From NCBI GenBank assembly GCA_038232515.1, contig JBBSHS010000015.1, forward strand, positions 1-41,310: 41,310 nucleotides of DNA, read 5' to 3'. This DNA is from JBBSHS01 sp038232515. GTDB lineage: Bacteria > Actinomycetota > Acidimicrobiia > Acidimicrobiales > JAUJNH01. The notes beneath the pieces were generated by a model. The model made no database searches. It had not been told where the DNA came from and was given only the letters and a program-made list of their open reading frames with translations. Shown piece after piece: positions 15,925 through 24,770 of the stretch (position 1 is its first letter; the number at the start of each line of letters is the position of its first letter). The position numbers and the translations under genes were made by a program.

Positions 15925-16825
15925 TCACGCCTTGTGGCCGCCGGCCGCCAGCCGGAGCGAGGAGGCGCAGGCGGCGCCGAGGTCGGGACAGGCCGGCCGG
16001 CGGCGCCGAGCGATACGGGGGACGGCGCGCACGACACCGGCGATCGCACCCCGGGCAGCGGGGTCCCACGCCGTCCGGGACAATGTCCGGGCCGTGCGCC
16101 GAGCGGCCATCGAAACCGGTCGCTGCAGCCACAGGCCGATGAGGAGGCTGCGCTCGTCGAGGCGCCGCCGGAGGGCCGGATAGCGCCCGGGTGCCGGGTC
16201 GTGGTGGGCCACCACGTCAGGGACGTAGGCGACCGACCAGCCCATCTGGGCCAGGCCCACGGCCAGGACACCTTCCTCACCGGGGAAGAACACCACCGGT
16301 CGAACCCGCCGACATGAAGGAACGCCGAGCGGCGGACCACGGCACCGCAGGCCTCGAAACCCAGCACGCAGGGCCCTGGGGCGTCGGGTCCGGCGGCCAG
16401 TGGGCTTGCCGCCATCGCCGCACAGACCGGGTCGAGGCGTTGGTCCGGACCTACGAGGATGCGGGCTGCCACCACGGCCACGTCCGGGTGGGCGTCGAAG
16501 ACGTCCGCAGCCCGGCTGAGCGCACCGGGAGCCCACCAGGAGTCGTCGTCACTGAACGCCACGTACTCCGTGGTCGCTCGGGCCACACCGACGTTGCGCC
16601 CGGCCGCTCCCTCGTTGTCGGCCAACGCCACCACCGTCACCGCTGGGAACCGGGAGCGCACGGCCTCCGCCGTCCCGTCCGACGATCCGTTGTCCACCAC
16701 CACGATCGGTGGCCCTTCAGTAAGGTCGACGAGGACGCCCACGAGCGCAGCGCCTGGTCACGGCGGTCCCGCGTGGCCATCACCACGGTGACCCGTGGAG
16801 CTCCTGAGGCGGCGATCTGCGGCAT
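15925..16825 (-). pseudogene. Glycosyltransferase family 2, two frameshifts
   Basis: Three frames together give one GT2 protein. MPQIAASGAPRVTVVMATRD opens it from ATG at 16825. After a shift near 16740 comes VGVLVDLTEGPPIVVVDNGS, then the nucleotide-sugar binding FSDDDSWW and CVLGFEACGAVVRRSAFL up to HVGGFDRW. After a second shift near 16292, where TG looks duplicated, FFPGEEGVLAVGLAQMGW and YVPDVVAHHDPAPGRYP run to the stop at 15925. The GEE acid motif is in the right place. The gene is divergent from the carbamoyltransferase operon and probably belonged to the same glycan pathway. Either recently inactivated or affected by two sequence errors. Confidence 0.8.
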
Positions 16826-16993
16826 GGACAAGACAGCCGCCTCCTTGACTGGTACCTGGCCCGGCGTCCTACCCACGGCACCCGTGCCCCGACCGCCCCC
16901 GAGAGAGAAATTCCACGAGAAGAATTTATCTGTATGGCGCGCCGAGGTGTGGGGTAGGCCATCTCTGAGCCGTCGCGTCGATCTGGAGGAAAT

Positions 16994-18625
16994 ATGGCCT
17001 CAGTGCTCGGCGTCAACGCCGTATTCCACGATCCTGCGGCTGCTCTGGTGATCGACGGCACCATCGTGGCCGCGGCCGAGGAGGAGCGCTTCAGCCGCCG
17101 CAAGCACGGCAAGACCCCCGTGCCCTTCACTACCTGGGAGTTGCCCGAGGCGGCCATGGCGTGGTGCCTGGCCCACGCCGGTCTGGGGCCCGAAGACCTC
17201 GACGCGGTGGCCTACTCCTACGATCCCGAGCTGGCGCCCAGTCCCGGTGCCGACATCACCGCCGACGAGTGGGAAGGCCTGCGTACCCTTTATGCACAGA
17301 GGGCCGGGTTATTTCTGCGCTCGACCATGCCCACCATCGATCCGGGCGTGGTGCGCTACGTGCCCCACCATGTGGCCCATGCCGCGTCGGCCCACATGGC
17401 GGCGCCCTTCGCCTCCTCGTCCGTCCTCGTGCTCGACGGCCGCGGCGAGCGGGCCTCACATCTCGCCGGCCGGGCCGTCGACGGCGAGCTCGAGGTGCTG
17501 GCCGCCCAGCGCCTGCCCCACTCGCTCGGGCTGCTCTACGAGGAGGTGACCGAGCATCTCGGTTTCCGCCGTTCGAGCGACGAGTACAAGGTGATGGCCC
17601 TTGCCGCCTACGGCCGGCCCGTCCATCTCGACGTGCTGAGGGAGCACGTCCGCGCCACCGGCGACGGCGGGTTCGTGGTCGAGCCGCTCGACCTGCAGTC
17701 CCTGGCCAAGCGGCGTACGAGCGACCAACGTGACCGCGTCACCGACGAGCACGCCGATCTGGCGGCCAGCGTGCAGGTCCGCCTGGAGGAGGTCATCCTG
17801 GATCTGGCCTGGTGGCTGCACGACCAGACCGGCGACCGGGTGCTGACCATGGCTGGGGGCGTGGCCCTGAACTGTGTGGCCAACGCCCGCCTGGCCGAGC
17901 AGGGGCCGTTCGACGAGGTCTGGGTGCAGCCGGCGGCGGGCGACGCCGGCACCGCGCTGGGCGCCGCTCTCCACGTGGCCCGGTCCCTGGGTGACCGGTG
18001 CGCGCCGATGCCGGGCGCCGACCTGGGAAGAGGATGGTCCGAGCTGGACCTGGCGGCGTGCCTGTCGGCGGCCAAGGTCCGCTATGAGCGGCCGGCCGAC
18101 ATCGCCGCTGCCACCGCCGAGCTGCTGGCCGGCGATGCCGTGGTGGCCTGGTTCCAGGGCCGGAGCGAGTTCGGCCCACGGGCCCTGGGCCACCGCAGTC
18201 TCCTGGCCGATCCGCGCCGGCCCGAGAACCTGGAGCGCCTCAACGACGTCAAAGGGCGCGAGCAGTTCCGGCCGGTGGCGCCCATGGTGCTGCTGGAACG
18301 GGCCTCGGACGTGTTCGAGGGCGTCTCGCCCAGCCCCTACATGCTGTTCGTGCACCAGGTACGGCCCGAGTGGCGAGAGCGCATTCCGGCCGTGGTCCAT
18401 GTCGACGGTACCGCCCGGGCCCAGACCGTCGACCGCCGGGCCCAGCCTCTGCTGGGCCGGATGCTCGAGTGCTTCGAGCGCCGGACCGGGGTGCCGGTGG
18501 TCGTCAACACCTCACTCAACACTGCTGGGCGGCCCATGGTCGACGATCCCCGCGATGCCCTCGAATGCTTCGGCTCCTCGCCCGTCGACGCCCTCGCCAT
18601 CGGGCCCTACCTCATCCGGCGTTGA
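16994..18625 (+). CDS. Carbamoyltransferase (NodU/CmcH/TobZ family)
   Basis: Transfers a carbamoyl group from carbamoyl phosphate, via a carbamoyl-adenylate, to a hydroxyl of a sugar or secondary metabolite. 543 residues, full length. The N-terminal Kae1-like domain starts LGVNAVFHDPAAALVIDG, has the metal-binding HHVAHAASAH and the ATP-site AGGVALNCVANARL. The C-terminal YrdC-like-associated part has WFQGRSEFGPRALGHRSLLA, REQFRPVAPMV and VVNTSLN. GGAGG lies 4 bp before the ATG. First gene of a run of eight genes, six of whose seven junctions overlap by 1-4 bp; the acceptor is probably a sugar added by the glycosyltransferases that follow. Confidence 0.93.
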   Translation: MASVLGVNAVFHDPAAALVIDGTIVAAAEEERFSRRKHGKTPVPFTTWELPEAAMAWCLAHAGLGPEDLDAVAYSYDPELAPSPGADITADEWEGLRTLYAQRAGLFLRSTMPTIDPGVVRYVPHHVAHAASAHMAAPFASSSVLVLDGRGERASHLAGRAVDGELEVLAAQRLPHSLGLLYEEVTEHLGFRRSSDEYKVMALAAYGRPVHLDVLREHVRATGDGGFVVEPLDLQSLAKRRTSDQRDRVTDEHADLAASVQVRLEEVILDLAWWLHDQTGDRVLTMAGGVALNCVANARLAEQGPFDEVWVQPAAGDAGTALGAALHVARSLGDRCAPMPGADLGRGWSELDLAACLSAAKVRYERPADIAAATAELLAGDAVVAWFQGRSEFGPRALGHRSLLADPRRPENLERLNDVKGREQFRPVAPMVLLERASDVFEGVSPSPYMLFVHQVRPEWRERIPAVVHVDGTARAQTVDRRAQPLLGRMLECFERRTGVPVVVNTSLNTAGRPMVDDPRDALECFGSSPVDALAIGPYLIRR

Positions 18626-20091
18626 TGCCCAAGCCGACCTACGACGTCGTGGTGCCCACCGTCGGCCGGCCATCTTTGGAGCTCCTGCTGGAGGCCTTGT
18701 CCGCCGCCACCGGACCGCCACCGGGCCAGGTGATCGTGGTCGACGACCGGGCCCAGCCGTGGCCGCCACTCGACGTCCCGGCGACGGCGATCGTGCTGCG
18801 TAGTGGCGGCCGGGGGCCGGCGGCCGCCCGCAACCGGGGCTGGCGGGCGGCGTCGGCGCCATGGGTGGCGTTCCTGGACGACGACGTGATCCCTGCACAG
18901 GACTGGCCGGCCCGACTGGTCGAGGACCTGGGCCGGTGTGGGCCACGGGTGGCCGGCAGCCAGGGCCGGGTCCGAGTTCCCCGGCCGCAGGGCCGGCGCC
19001 CGACCGACCGCGAACGCAACACCATCGGCCTCGAGACGGCCCAATGGGCCACGGCTGACCTGGCCTACCGGCGCCGGGCGCTGGAAGCGGTAGGCGGCTT
19101 CGACGAGGGCTTCACCAGGGCCTACCGGGAAGACGCGGATATCGCCCTGCGGGTGGTGGCCGTCGGCTGGCAGATGGCCGCCGGCCGGCGGCTCGTGCAC
19201 CACCCGGTGCGGCCGGCGCCGTGGTGGGCCAGCGTCCCGGCACAACGCGGCAACGCCGATGACGCCCGGATGGCCCACAAGCACGGGCGGGCGTGGCGCC
19301 CAGCGGCAGGGACCTCGCCCGGCCGCTTCCTCCGCCACGTTGCCCTCGTGGCCGCCGGCATGGCCGCCGGCCTGGGCATGGCCGCCGGCCACCGCCGGCT
19401 GGCGGCCGCGGGCGGGTTGGCGTGGGCCGCTGGTACGGCCGAGCTCGTCGCCGCCCGGGTCCGTCCCGGTCCCCGCACGCCGGGCGAGGTAGCGGCCATG
19501 GTGGCCACCTCGATCGCCGTCCCGCCTGCGGCGGTGGCCTGGCGCCTGGCTGGTGAGGTGTCGGCACGGCGGTTGCCCGATGCCGTGCTGTTCGACCGGG
19601 ACGGGACCCTGGTGCACGATGTCCCCTACAACGGCGACCCCGACCTGGTGCGGCCGGTGGCGGGCGCCCGAGAGGCCGTCGACCGGGTGCGGGCGGCGGG
19701 GATCCCTGTCGGCGTCGTCTCCAACCAGAGCGGCGTGGCCCGAGGCCTGCTGACCACGGAGCAGGTGCGGGCCGTGAACCAGCGGGTCGACGACCTGCTG
19801 GGTCCGTTCGGTGCATGGTCGTGGTGCCCCCACGGCGAGGCGGACCGATGCGACTGCCGCAAGCCCCGCCCGGGCCTCGTCGTGCGGGCCGCGGCCGAAC
19901 TTGGCGTCGACGCCCGCCGCTGTGTCGTCATCGGCGACATCGGTGCCGACGTCGAGGCGGCCCGAGCGGTCGGAGCCCGGGCCGTGCTGGTGCCGACCCG
20001 CGAGACTCTGGCGGCCGAGCGGGACGCCGCTCCCGAGCAGGCTCCGGATCTGGGCGCAGCCGTCGACCGCGTCCTCGGTGTCGGGGCATGA
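18625..20091 (+). CDS. Fusion of GT2 glycosyltransferase and GmhB-like HAD phosphatase
   Basis: 488 residues. The start ATG overlaps the previous stop (TGATG). Residues 1-300 are a GT2 domain: VVVPTVGRP, VVDDR, the metal-binding FLDDD (Asp85-87), GGFDEGFTRAYREDADIALR. Residues 318-480 are a HAD-IIIA phosphatase: FDRDGTL (nucleophile Asp324, acid Asp326), SNQSGVARG (from Ser366), the zinc-type CPH...CDCRKP loop (Cys401, Cys409) and VIGDIGADVEAARAVGA. The zinc loop is the hallmark of D-glycero-D-manno-heptose 1,7-bisphosphate phosphatase. A middle stretch (about 230-310) is Ala/Gly-rich and probably lies on the membrane surface. So one protein seems to link heptose maturation to sugar transfer; fusion function is inference. 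Confidence 0.9.
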   Translation: MPKPTYDVVVPTVGRPSLELLLEALSAATGPPPGQVIVVDDRAQPWPPLDVPATAIVLRSGGRGPAAARNRGWRAASAPWVAFLDDDVIPAQDWPARLVEDLGRCGPRVAGSQGRVRVPRPQGRRPTDRERNTIGLETAQWATADLAYRRRALEAVGGFDEGFTRAYREDADIALRVVAVGWQMAAGRRLVHHPVRPAPWWASVPAQRGNADDARMAHKHGRAWRPAAGTSPGRFLRHVALVAAGMAAGLGMAAGHRRLAAAGGLAWAAGTAELVAARVRPGPRTPGEVAAMVATSIAVPPAAVAWRLAGEVSARRLPDAVLFDRDGTLVHDVPYNGDPDLVRPVAGAREAVDRVRAAGIPVGVVSNQSGVARGLLTTEQVRAVNQRVDDLLGPFGAWSWCPHGEADRCDCRKPRPGLVVRAAAELGVDARRCVVIGDIGADVEAARAVGARAVLVPTRETLAAERDAAPEQAPDLGAAVDRVLGVGA

Positions 20092-21173
20092 CTCCTGCCG
20101 ACCACGGCCGTGCCGTCCCCGACCACGGCCATGTCCTGGTCTGCCGCCTCGACAACATGGGCGACGTCCTGCTCACTGGCCCGGCCGTGCGGGCGGTGGC
20201 CGCCGGGGCCGCAGACGTGACGCTGTTGTGCGGACCGGTCGGTGTGGCGGCGGCGGCGCTGTTGCCAGGTGTCAGTTCGGTACTGGCCTTCGACGCGCCA
20301 TGGGTGGGCTTCGCCCCGCGGCCGGTAGACGGCCCGGCCGTGGCCCAGCTGGTCGACCAGGTACGCCGCCGACAGGTCGACGAGGCTCTCATCTTCACCT
20401 CGTTCCACCAGAGCCCGCTCCCGCTCGCCCTGCTGCTGAGGCTGGCCGGCGTGCCACGGATCAGCGCCATCTCGGTCGACTATCCCGGGGCGCTGCTCGA
20501 CCTGCGCCACGCTGTGGACGACGACATCCATGAGGTCGAACGGTCCATGTCACTGGCCCGGGCCGCCGGCTTCAACCTGCCCCCCGGTGACGACGGCCAC
20601 CTTGCCGTCGATCTCCATGGCCGGCGGGGCGGCCCGGCGGGTGTCGAGGCCGGCGGGGCTCCGGCTGGTCCTTTCGATGTCGTGGTCCATCCGGGGGCCT
20701 CGGTGCCGGCCCGGGCGTGGGCACCGGCCGCCCACGCCGCCGCCGTCCAGGCCCTGGCCGGCCGCGGCCACCGGGTGGCCGTCACCGGCGGGCCGGGCGA
20801 GCGCGATCTCACCGCCCTCGTGACCGGCGCCCCTCGGGCCGGGGTGACCGATCTCGGTGGCGCCACCTCGCTCGCCGCACTGGCACGGGTGCTGGCCGCC
20901 GCCTCCGTGGTCGTGGCCGGCAACACCGGCACCGCCCATCTGGCGGCGGCGGTGGGTACGCCGGTCGTGTCGCTCTTCGCCCCGGTGGTGCCGGCCGTGC
21001 GCTGGAGGCCGTGGGGCGTCGACCATGTGCTGCTGGGTGACCAGTCCGTGCCCTGCGCCGGGTGCCGGGCGCGGGAGTGCCCCGTCCCTGGGCACCCGTG
21101 CCTCAGCGGTGTGGGGGTCGGCGACGTCGTCGCCGCCGTCGACCGACTAGCGGCCCTGGAGGTGACGGCGTGA
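20088..21173 (+). CDS. Glycosyltransferase family 9 (heptosyltransferase-like)
   Basis: 361 residues. GT-B fold of the ADP-heptose transferase type. The N-terminal domain opens VLVCRLDNMGDVLLTGPAVR, the usual GT9 start. VVHPGAS (His201) begins the nucleotide-sugar domain, and AGNTGTAHLAAAVGTPVVSL (Asn279) is the GT9 C-terminal signature. A Cys-rich segment CAGCRARECPVPGHPC near the end recalls the C-terminal Cys cluster seen in some GT9 proteins. ATGA overlap with the previous gene. Together with the isomerase and HAD domain in the operon it argues for a heptose donor. Confidence 0.9.
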   Translation: MTPADHGRAVPDHGHVLVCRLDNMGDVLLTGPAVRAVAAGAADVTLLCGPVGVAAAALLPGVSSVLAFDAPWVGFAPRPVDGPAVAQLVDQVRRRQVDEALIFTSFHQSPLPLALLLRLAGVPRISAISVDYPGALLDLRHAVDDDIHEVERSMSLARAAGFNLPPGDDGHLAVDLHGRRGGPAGVEAGGAPAGPFDVVVHPGASVPARAWAPAAHAAAVQALAGRGHRVAVTGGPGERDLTALVTGAPRAGVTDLGGATSLAALARVLAAASVVVAGNTGTAHLAAAVGTPVVSLFAPVVPAVRWRPWGVDHVLLGDQSVPCAGCRARECPVPGHPCLSGVGVGDVVAAVDRLAALEVTA

Positions 21174-22162
21174 GCGGCCGGCGAAACCCGTCCGCCAGTC
21201 GGCCCCTGACGGCCGCCGGCGGCCGTCGGTCCCTGCGGATACTGGCCTGGCACGTCCACGGCTCTTACATGACGGCGCTACTCCAGGGCCGCCACACCTT
21301 CCTGCTGCCCACGCTGCCCGACCGGGGCCCGGACGGGCGGGGGAGGGCCCGCACCTGGCAGTGGCCGGACACGGCCGTGGAGGTCTCGCCCGAGGAGGCC
21401 GAGGTGGCCGACGTCGACCTCGTGCTCCTCCAGCGGCCCGAAGACCTCGGCCTGGCCGAGACCTGGCTGAGCGGCCGGCGGCCAGGGCGCGACGTGCCCG
21501 CCGTCTACCTCGAGCACAACATCCCACAGGGTCGCATCGCCGAGATGAGCCATCCGATGGCCGGGCGCATGATCCCGATCGTGCACGTGACCCACACCAA
21601 CGCTTTGTTGTGGGATTGCGGCCGGGCCCCCACCAGGGTGGTGGAGCACGGCGTGGTCGATCCCGGCCACCGCTACACGGGCGAGCTGCCCCGAGCCGGC
21701 GTGGTCGTCAACGAGCCCGTGCGCCGGGGCCGGGTGACGGGCACCGACCTGCTGGCTCGCTTCCAGAGCGCCGTCCCCATCGACCTTTTCGGCATGGGCA
21801 CCGAGCCGCTCGGCGGACGGGACCTGCCCCAGGAGCACATGCACGACGAGTTGGCCCGTCGGCGCGCCTACCTTCATCCGGTGCGGTGGACGTCATTGGG
21901 CCTGGCCCTCATCGAGGCCATGCACCTCGGCCTGCCGGTCGTGGCGCTGGCCACCACCGAGGTCCCGTCGGCGGTCCCCCCAGGGGCGGGCGTCGTCTCC
22001 AATGATCCCGATGTGCTGACCGACGCATTGCGCCGGCTGATGGCCGACCCCGAGGAGGCGCGGGTGATGGGCAAGGCGGCCCGGGCCGCGGCCCTCGACC
22101 GCTTCGGACTCGACCGCTTCCTGTCCGACTGGGACGAGGTCTTCGAGGAGATGACCGTATGA
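21170..22162 (+). CDS. GT-B glycosyltransferase
   Basis: 330 residues, GTG start overlapping the previous stop (GTGA). After a basic N-terminal extension, the domain begins RILAWHVHGSYMTALLQGRH. VYLEHNIPQGR and HVTHTNALLWDCG follow in the acceptor domain. The C-terminal half has LHPVRWTSLGLALIEAMHLG, with the conserved Glu, then LPVVALATTEVPSAVPPGAG, as in GT4/GT1 enzymes. Shorter than typical GT4. No signal peptide. Substrate unknown; operon position points to the same surface glycan. Confidence 0.85.
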   Translation: MSGRRNPSASRPLTAAGGRRSLRILAWHVHGSYMTALLQGRHTFLLPTLPDRGPDGRGRARTWQWPDTAVEVSPEEAEVADVDLVLLQRPEDLGLAETWLSGRRPGRDVPAVYLEHNIPQGRIAEMSHPMAGRMIPIVHVTHTNALLWDCGRAPTRVVEHGVVDPGHRYTGELPRAGVVVNEPVRRGRVTGTDLLARFQSAVPIDLFGMGTEPLGGRDLPQEHMHDELARRRAYLHPVRWTSLGLALIEAMHLGLPVVALATTEVPSAVPPGAGVVSNDPDVLTDALRRLMADPEEARVMGKAARAAALDRFGLDRFLSDWDEVFEEMTV

Positions 22163-23382
22163 AGCTGGCCATGGTGTCCGAGCACGCCAGCCCCTTGGCC
22201 GTGCTGGGTGGCGTCGACGCCGGCGGGCAGAATGTGCACGTCGCCGCCTTGTCGTCAGCCTTGGCTCGAAGGGGTGCCGACGTCTCGGTCTACACCAGGC
22301 GGGACGATCCCCGCCTGGCGCGGGTGGTGGTACTGGAGCCGGGAGTGCGGGTGGTCCACGTCGATGCCGGTCCTCCGGCGCCGGTGAGCAAGGACCAGCT
22401 GGTTCCCTTCATGGGCGACTTCGCCTCCGACCTGTTGAGGGAATGGGACGCCGACCGACCAGACGTGGCCCACGCCCATTTCTGGATGTCGGGGCGGGCG
22501 GCCGTGGACGCCGGCCGGCGGCTGGGTGTCCCGGTGGTGCAGACTTTCCACGCTCTGGGCGTGGTCAAGCACCGCCACCAGGGTCGGCGCGACACCAGTC
22601 CGGCCGAGCGCATTGCCACCGAGCGACACCTGCTGGCGGCCGTCGACCACGTGGTGGCGACGTGCTCTGACGAAGTCTTCGAGCTCGTCCGCATGGGCGG
22701 CGACCCGCACCGGATGTCGGTGGTGCCGTGCGGCGTCGACGTCTCCCGCTTCTGCCCCGAGGGCGCAAGCGAGGCCCGCCACCGGGGCCTGCGCCGGATC
22801 GTGGTGGTGAGCCGGCTGGTCGAGCGCAAGGGCGTCGGCAACGTGATCGCCGCCCTGCCCGACGTCCCCAGTTGCGATCTGGTGGTGGCCGGGGGCGGCG
22901 AAGCCGCCGACCTCGGCCGCGACCCCGAGGTGCAGCGCCTCCACCGCCTCGCCCGGCACCATGGCGTGGCCGACAGGGTGCACCTGCGCGGGCGCGTGGC
23001 CCGCCATGACCTGCCTGCCCTGTACCGATCGGCCGACCTCGTCGTGTGCGTCCCCTGGTACGAGCCGTTCGGCATCGTGCCCTTGGAGGCCATGGCCTGC
23101 GGTGTGCCCGTCGTGGCCTCGGCCGTGGGCGGCCTGGTCGACACAGTGGTGGACGGCGTCACGGGGGTGCTCGTCCGGCCCCGTGAGGTGGCACCGCTGG
23201 CCCACGCCATCAACACGCTCCTCGACGACCTCGAGTTGCGCCGGGCCATGGGCGCCGCAGCCTGCGAGCGGGCCCGGGCCGGGTACACGTGGGAACAGGT
23301 GGCGGACGCCAGCCTGGCCGTCTACACCAACGAGCTCAGCAGACGCAGTCCCACCCGGGCCCACGCCGGAGAGCACCGATGA
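22159..23382 (+). CDS. Glycosyltransferase family 4 (MshA/sucrose-synthase-like)
   Basis: 407 residues. Opens MKLAMVSEHASPLAVLGGVD followed by AGGQNVHVAAL, the loop of retaining GT4 enzymes related to MshA and sucrose-phosphate synthase. AHFWMSG and VQTFHALGVVKHRHQG follow in the acceptor domain. The donor domain has VVSRLVERKGVGNVIAAL and the signature YEPFGIVPLEAMACGVPVVA (catalytic-site Glu pair). ATGA overlap on its 5' side and again with the following isomerase gene. Confidence 0.93.
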   Translation: MKLAMVSEHASPLAVLGGVDAGGQNVHVAALSSALARRGADVSVYTRRDDPRLARVVVLEPGVRVVHVDAGPPAPVSKDQLVPFMGDFASDLLREWDADRPDVAHAHFWMSGRAAVDAGRRLGVPVVQTFHALGVVKHRHQGRRDTSPAERIATERHLLAAVDHVVATCSDEVFELVRMGGDPHRMSVVPCGVDVSRFCPEGASEARHRGLRRIVVVSRLVERKGVGNVIAALPDVPSCDLVVAGGGEAADLGRDPEVQRLHRLARHHGVADRVHLRGRVARHDLPALYRSADLVVCVPWYEPFGIVPLEAMACGVPVVASAVGGLVDTVVDGVTGVLVRPREVAPLAHAINTLLDDLELRRAMGAAACERARAGYTWEQVADASLAVYTNELSRRSPTRAHAGEHR

Positions 23383-23978
23383 CCGCCGTCCGCCCGTTGT
23401 GGTTGGCCGGTCGGGCCCACATTCATGCCCTGAGCCGGACGCTGCCCGCCCTGGAGGGTGACGCCGAGCGCATCGACGGGTGGGGTCGCCACTTGGCCCA
23501 GGTCCTCCTGGGCGGGGGCAGGTTGTTGGCCGCCGGCAACGGGGGCAGCGCCGCTCAGGCCCAGCACATCACCAGCGAGCTGGTCGGGCGCTATTGCGCC
23601 GAGCGACCGGCGTGCAGCGCCATCGCCCTCCACGGTGACACGTCGGCGCTCACCGCCATCGTCAACGACTACGGACCGGACGAGGCCTTCGCCCGCCAGG
23701 TCCGGGCCCACGGCCGGACCGGCGACGTGCTCATCGCCATCTCGACCTCGGGCCGCAGCGGCAACGTCCTAGCCGCGGTCGAAGCCGCCGCCCATGTGGG
23801 CCTGACCACCTGGGCGCTGACCGGGCCCGCCGGCAACCCCCTGGCTGAGGCGGCCGACGACGCCGTGTGTGTCGAGGCACAGGCCACTGCCACCGTGCAG
23901 GAGGTCCACCAGATCGCCATCCATCTGCTGTGTGCCGCCGTCGATCAGGTGCTGGTGCCGGCGGGCATGAACCCGTGA
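23379..23978 (+). CDS. gmhA: SIS-domain phosphosugar isomerase, GmhA type
   Basis: 199 residues. GmhA converts sedoheptulose 7-phosphate to D-glycero-D-manno-heptose 7-phosphate in the cytoplasm. AAGNGGSAAQAQHITSELVG is the GmhA-specific active-site segment, STSGRSGNVLAAVEAA the SIS phosphate loop, and VQEVHQIAIHLLC the C-terminal helix with the second His. This is the first committed heptose step. The 1,7-bisphosphatase activity is encoded in the GT2-HAD fusion upstream, but the kinase/nucleotidyltransferase (HldE or HddA/HddC) is not in the window. Confidence 0.88.
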   Translation: MTAVRPLWLAGRAHIHALSRTLPALEGDAERIDGWGRHLAQVLLGGGRLLAAGNGGSAAQAQHITSELVGRYCAERPACSAIALHGDTSALTAIVNDYGPDEAFARQVRAHGRTGDVLIAISTSGRSGNVLAAVEAAAHVGLTTWALTGPAGNPLAEAADDAVCVEAQATATVQEVHQIAIHLLCAAVDQVLVPAGMNP

Positions 23979-24068
23979 GCGCTCCACCGGCCGTCGGCCA
24001 CCAAGCCCGCCGACCGGCCCTGCGCCTTGCTCGGCCCCTTACCCAACTCCTCGAGGAGGATCTCAACA

Positions 24069-24770
24069 GTGTCGAACGCTGAAACGCCCGGACCGGGCAC
24101 CGTCGTGGTGACCGGCGGCTCGTCGGGCCTCGGAGCCGCCGTCTGCGAAGCCGTGGCCGACCGCGGCGGCACTCCCGTCGTCCTCGACCGCCAACCGCCG
24201 CCGCAGAGCTGGGATGCAGAGTTGGTCGACCTGGCTGACGGCCGGGCCGCCGAAGCCGCCATCGATCGGGTGGCCGAACGCCACGGTGGGATCGACGCAG
24301 TGGTCACCGCCGCCGGCATCGACGCCTGTGGCCGGCTCGAGGACGTGAGCGCCGAGGCCTGGGAACGGGTCGTGTTGGTCAACCTGTTCGGCACCGTCGC
24401 CGTGGTCCGCGCCGCCCTGCCCCACCTCGAGCGACGAGCCGGGAGGCTGGTCACAGTGGCCAGCACGCTGGGCCTGCGGCCGGTGTCCGACGCCACCGCC
24501 TACTGCGCTTCGAAGTTCGGGGTCGTCGGCTTCACGCGGGCGCTGGCGGCGGAGACGGCGGGCCGGATCGGCGTGACCCTGCTGATTCCCGGCGGGATGC
24601 ACACCGCCTTCTTCGACGACCGGAACGAGAAGTACAAACCGTCTGCCGACGCCAAGCTCAACCGCCCCGAGGACGTCGCCGCCGCCGTTCTGCTCGCCCT
24701 CTCCCAGCCCGCCGGGTGCGAGGTGCGCGAGCTCGTGGTCACCCCGTCATTGGAGACTTCCTGGCCCTGA
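24069..24770 (+). CDS. Short-chain dehydrogenase/reductase
   Basis: 233 residues from GTG at 24069, with GAGGAGGA ending 8 bp upstream. Rossmann loop TGGSSGLG (residues 15-22), catalytic Ser132, and YCASK (Tyr145, Lys149). Classical FabG-like length, too short for an HldD-type ADP-heptose epimerase. GGMHTAFFDDRNEKYKPSAD is the substrate-side loop. Probably oxidises or reduces a sugar or sugar nucleotide of the operon; substrate is not evident. The 90-bp gap before it is the only real gap in the operon, and the strong RBS suits that. Confidence 0.88.
   Translation: MSNAETPGPGTVVVTGGSSGLGAAVCEAVADRGGTPVVLDRQPPPQSWDAELVDLADGRAAEAAIDRVAERHGGIDAVVTAAGIDACGRLEDVSAEAWERVVLVNLFGTVAVVRAALPHLERRAGRLVTVASTLGLRPVSDATAYCASKFGVVGFTRALAAETAGRIGVTLLIPGGMHTAFFDDRNEKYKPSADAKLNRPEDVAAAVLLALSQPAGCEVRELVVTPSLETSWP

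Noticed and set aside
14093..16183. Very long plus-strand frame of nearly 700 codons
   Set aside because: It is antisense to the methyltransferase and purU, which have clear motifs; the plus translation has no domain signature.
24069..24770. ADP-heptose 6-epimerase (HldD)
   Set aside because: At 233 residues it is a classical short SDR; HldD is an extended SDR of about 310 residues.
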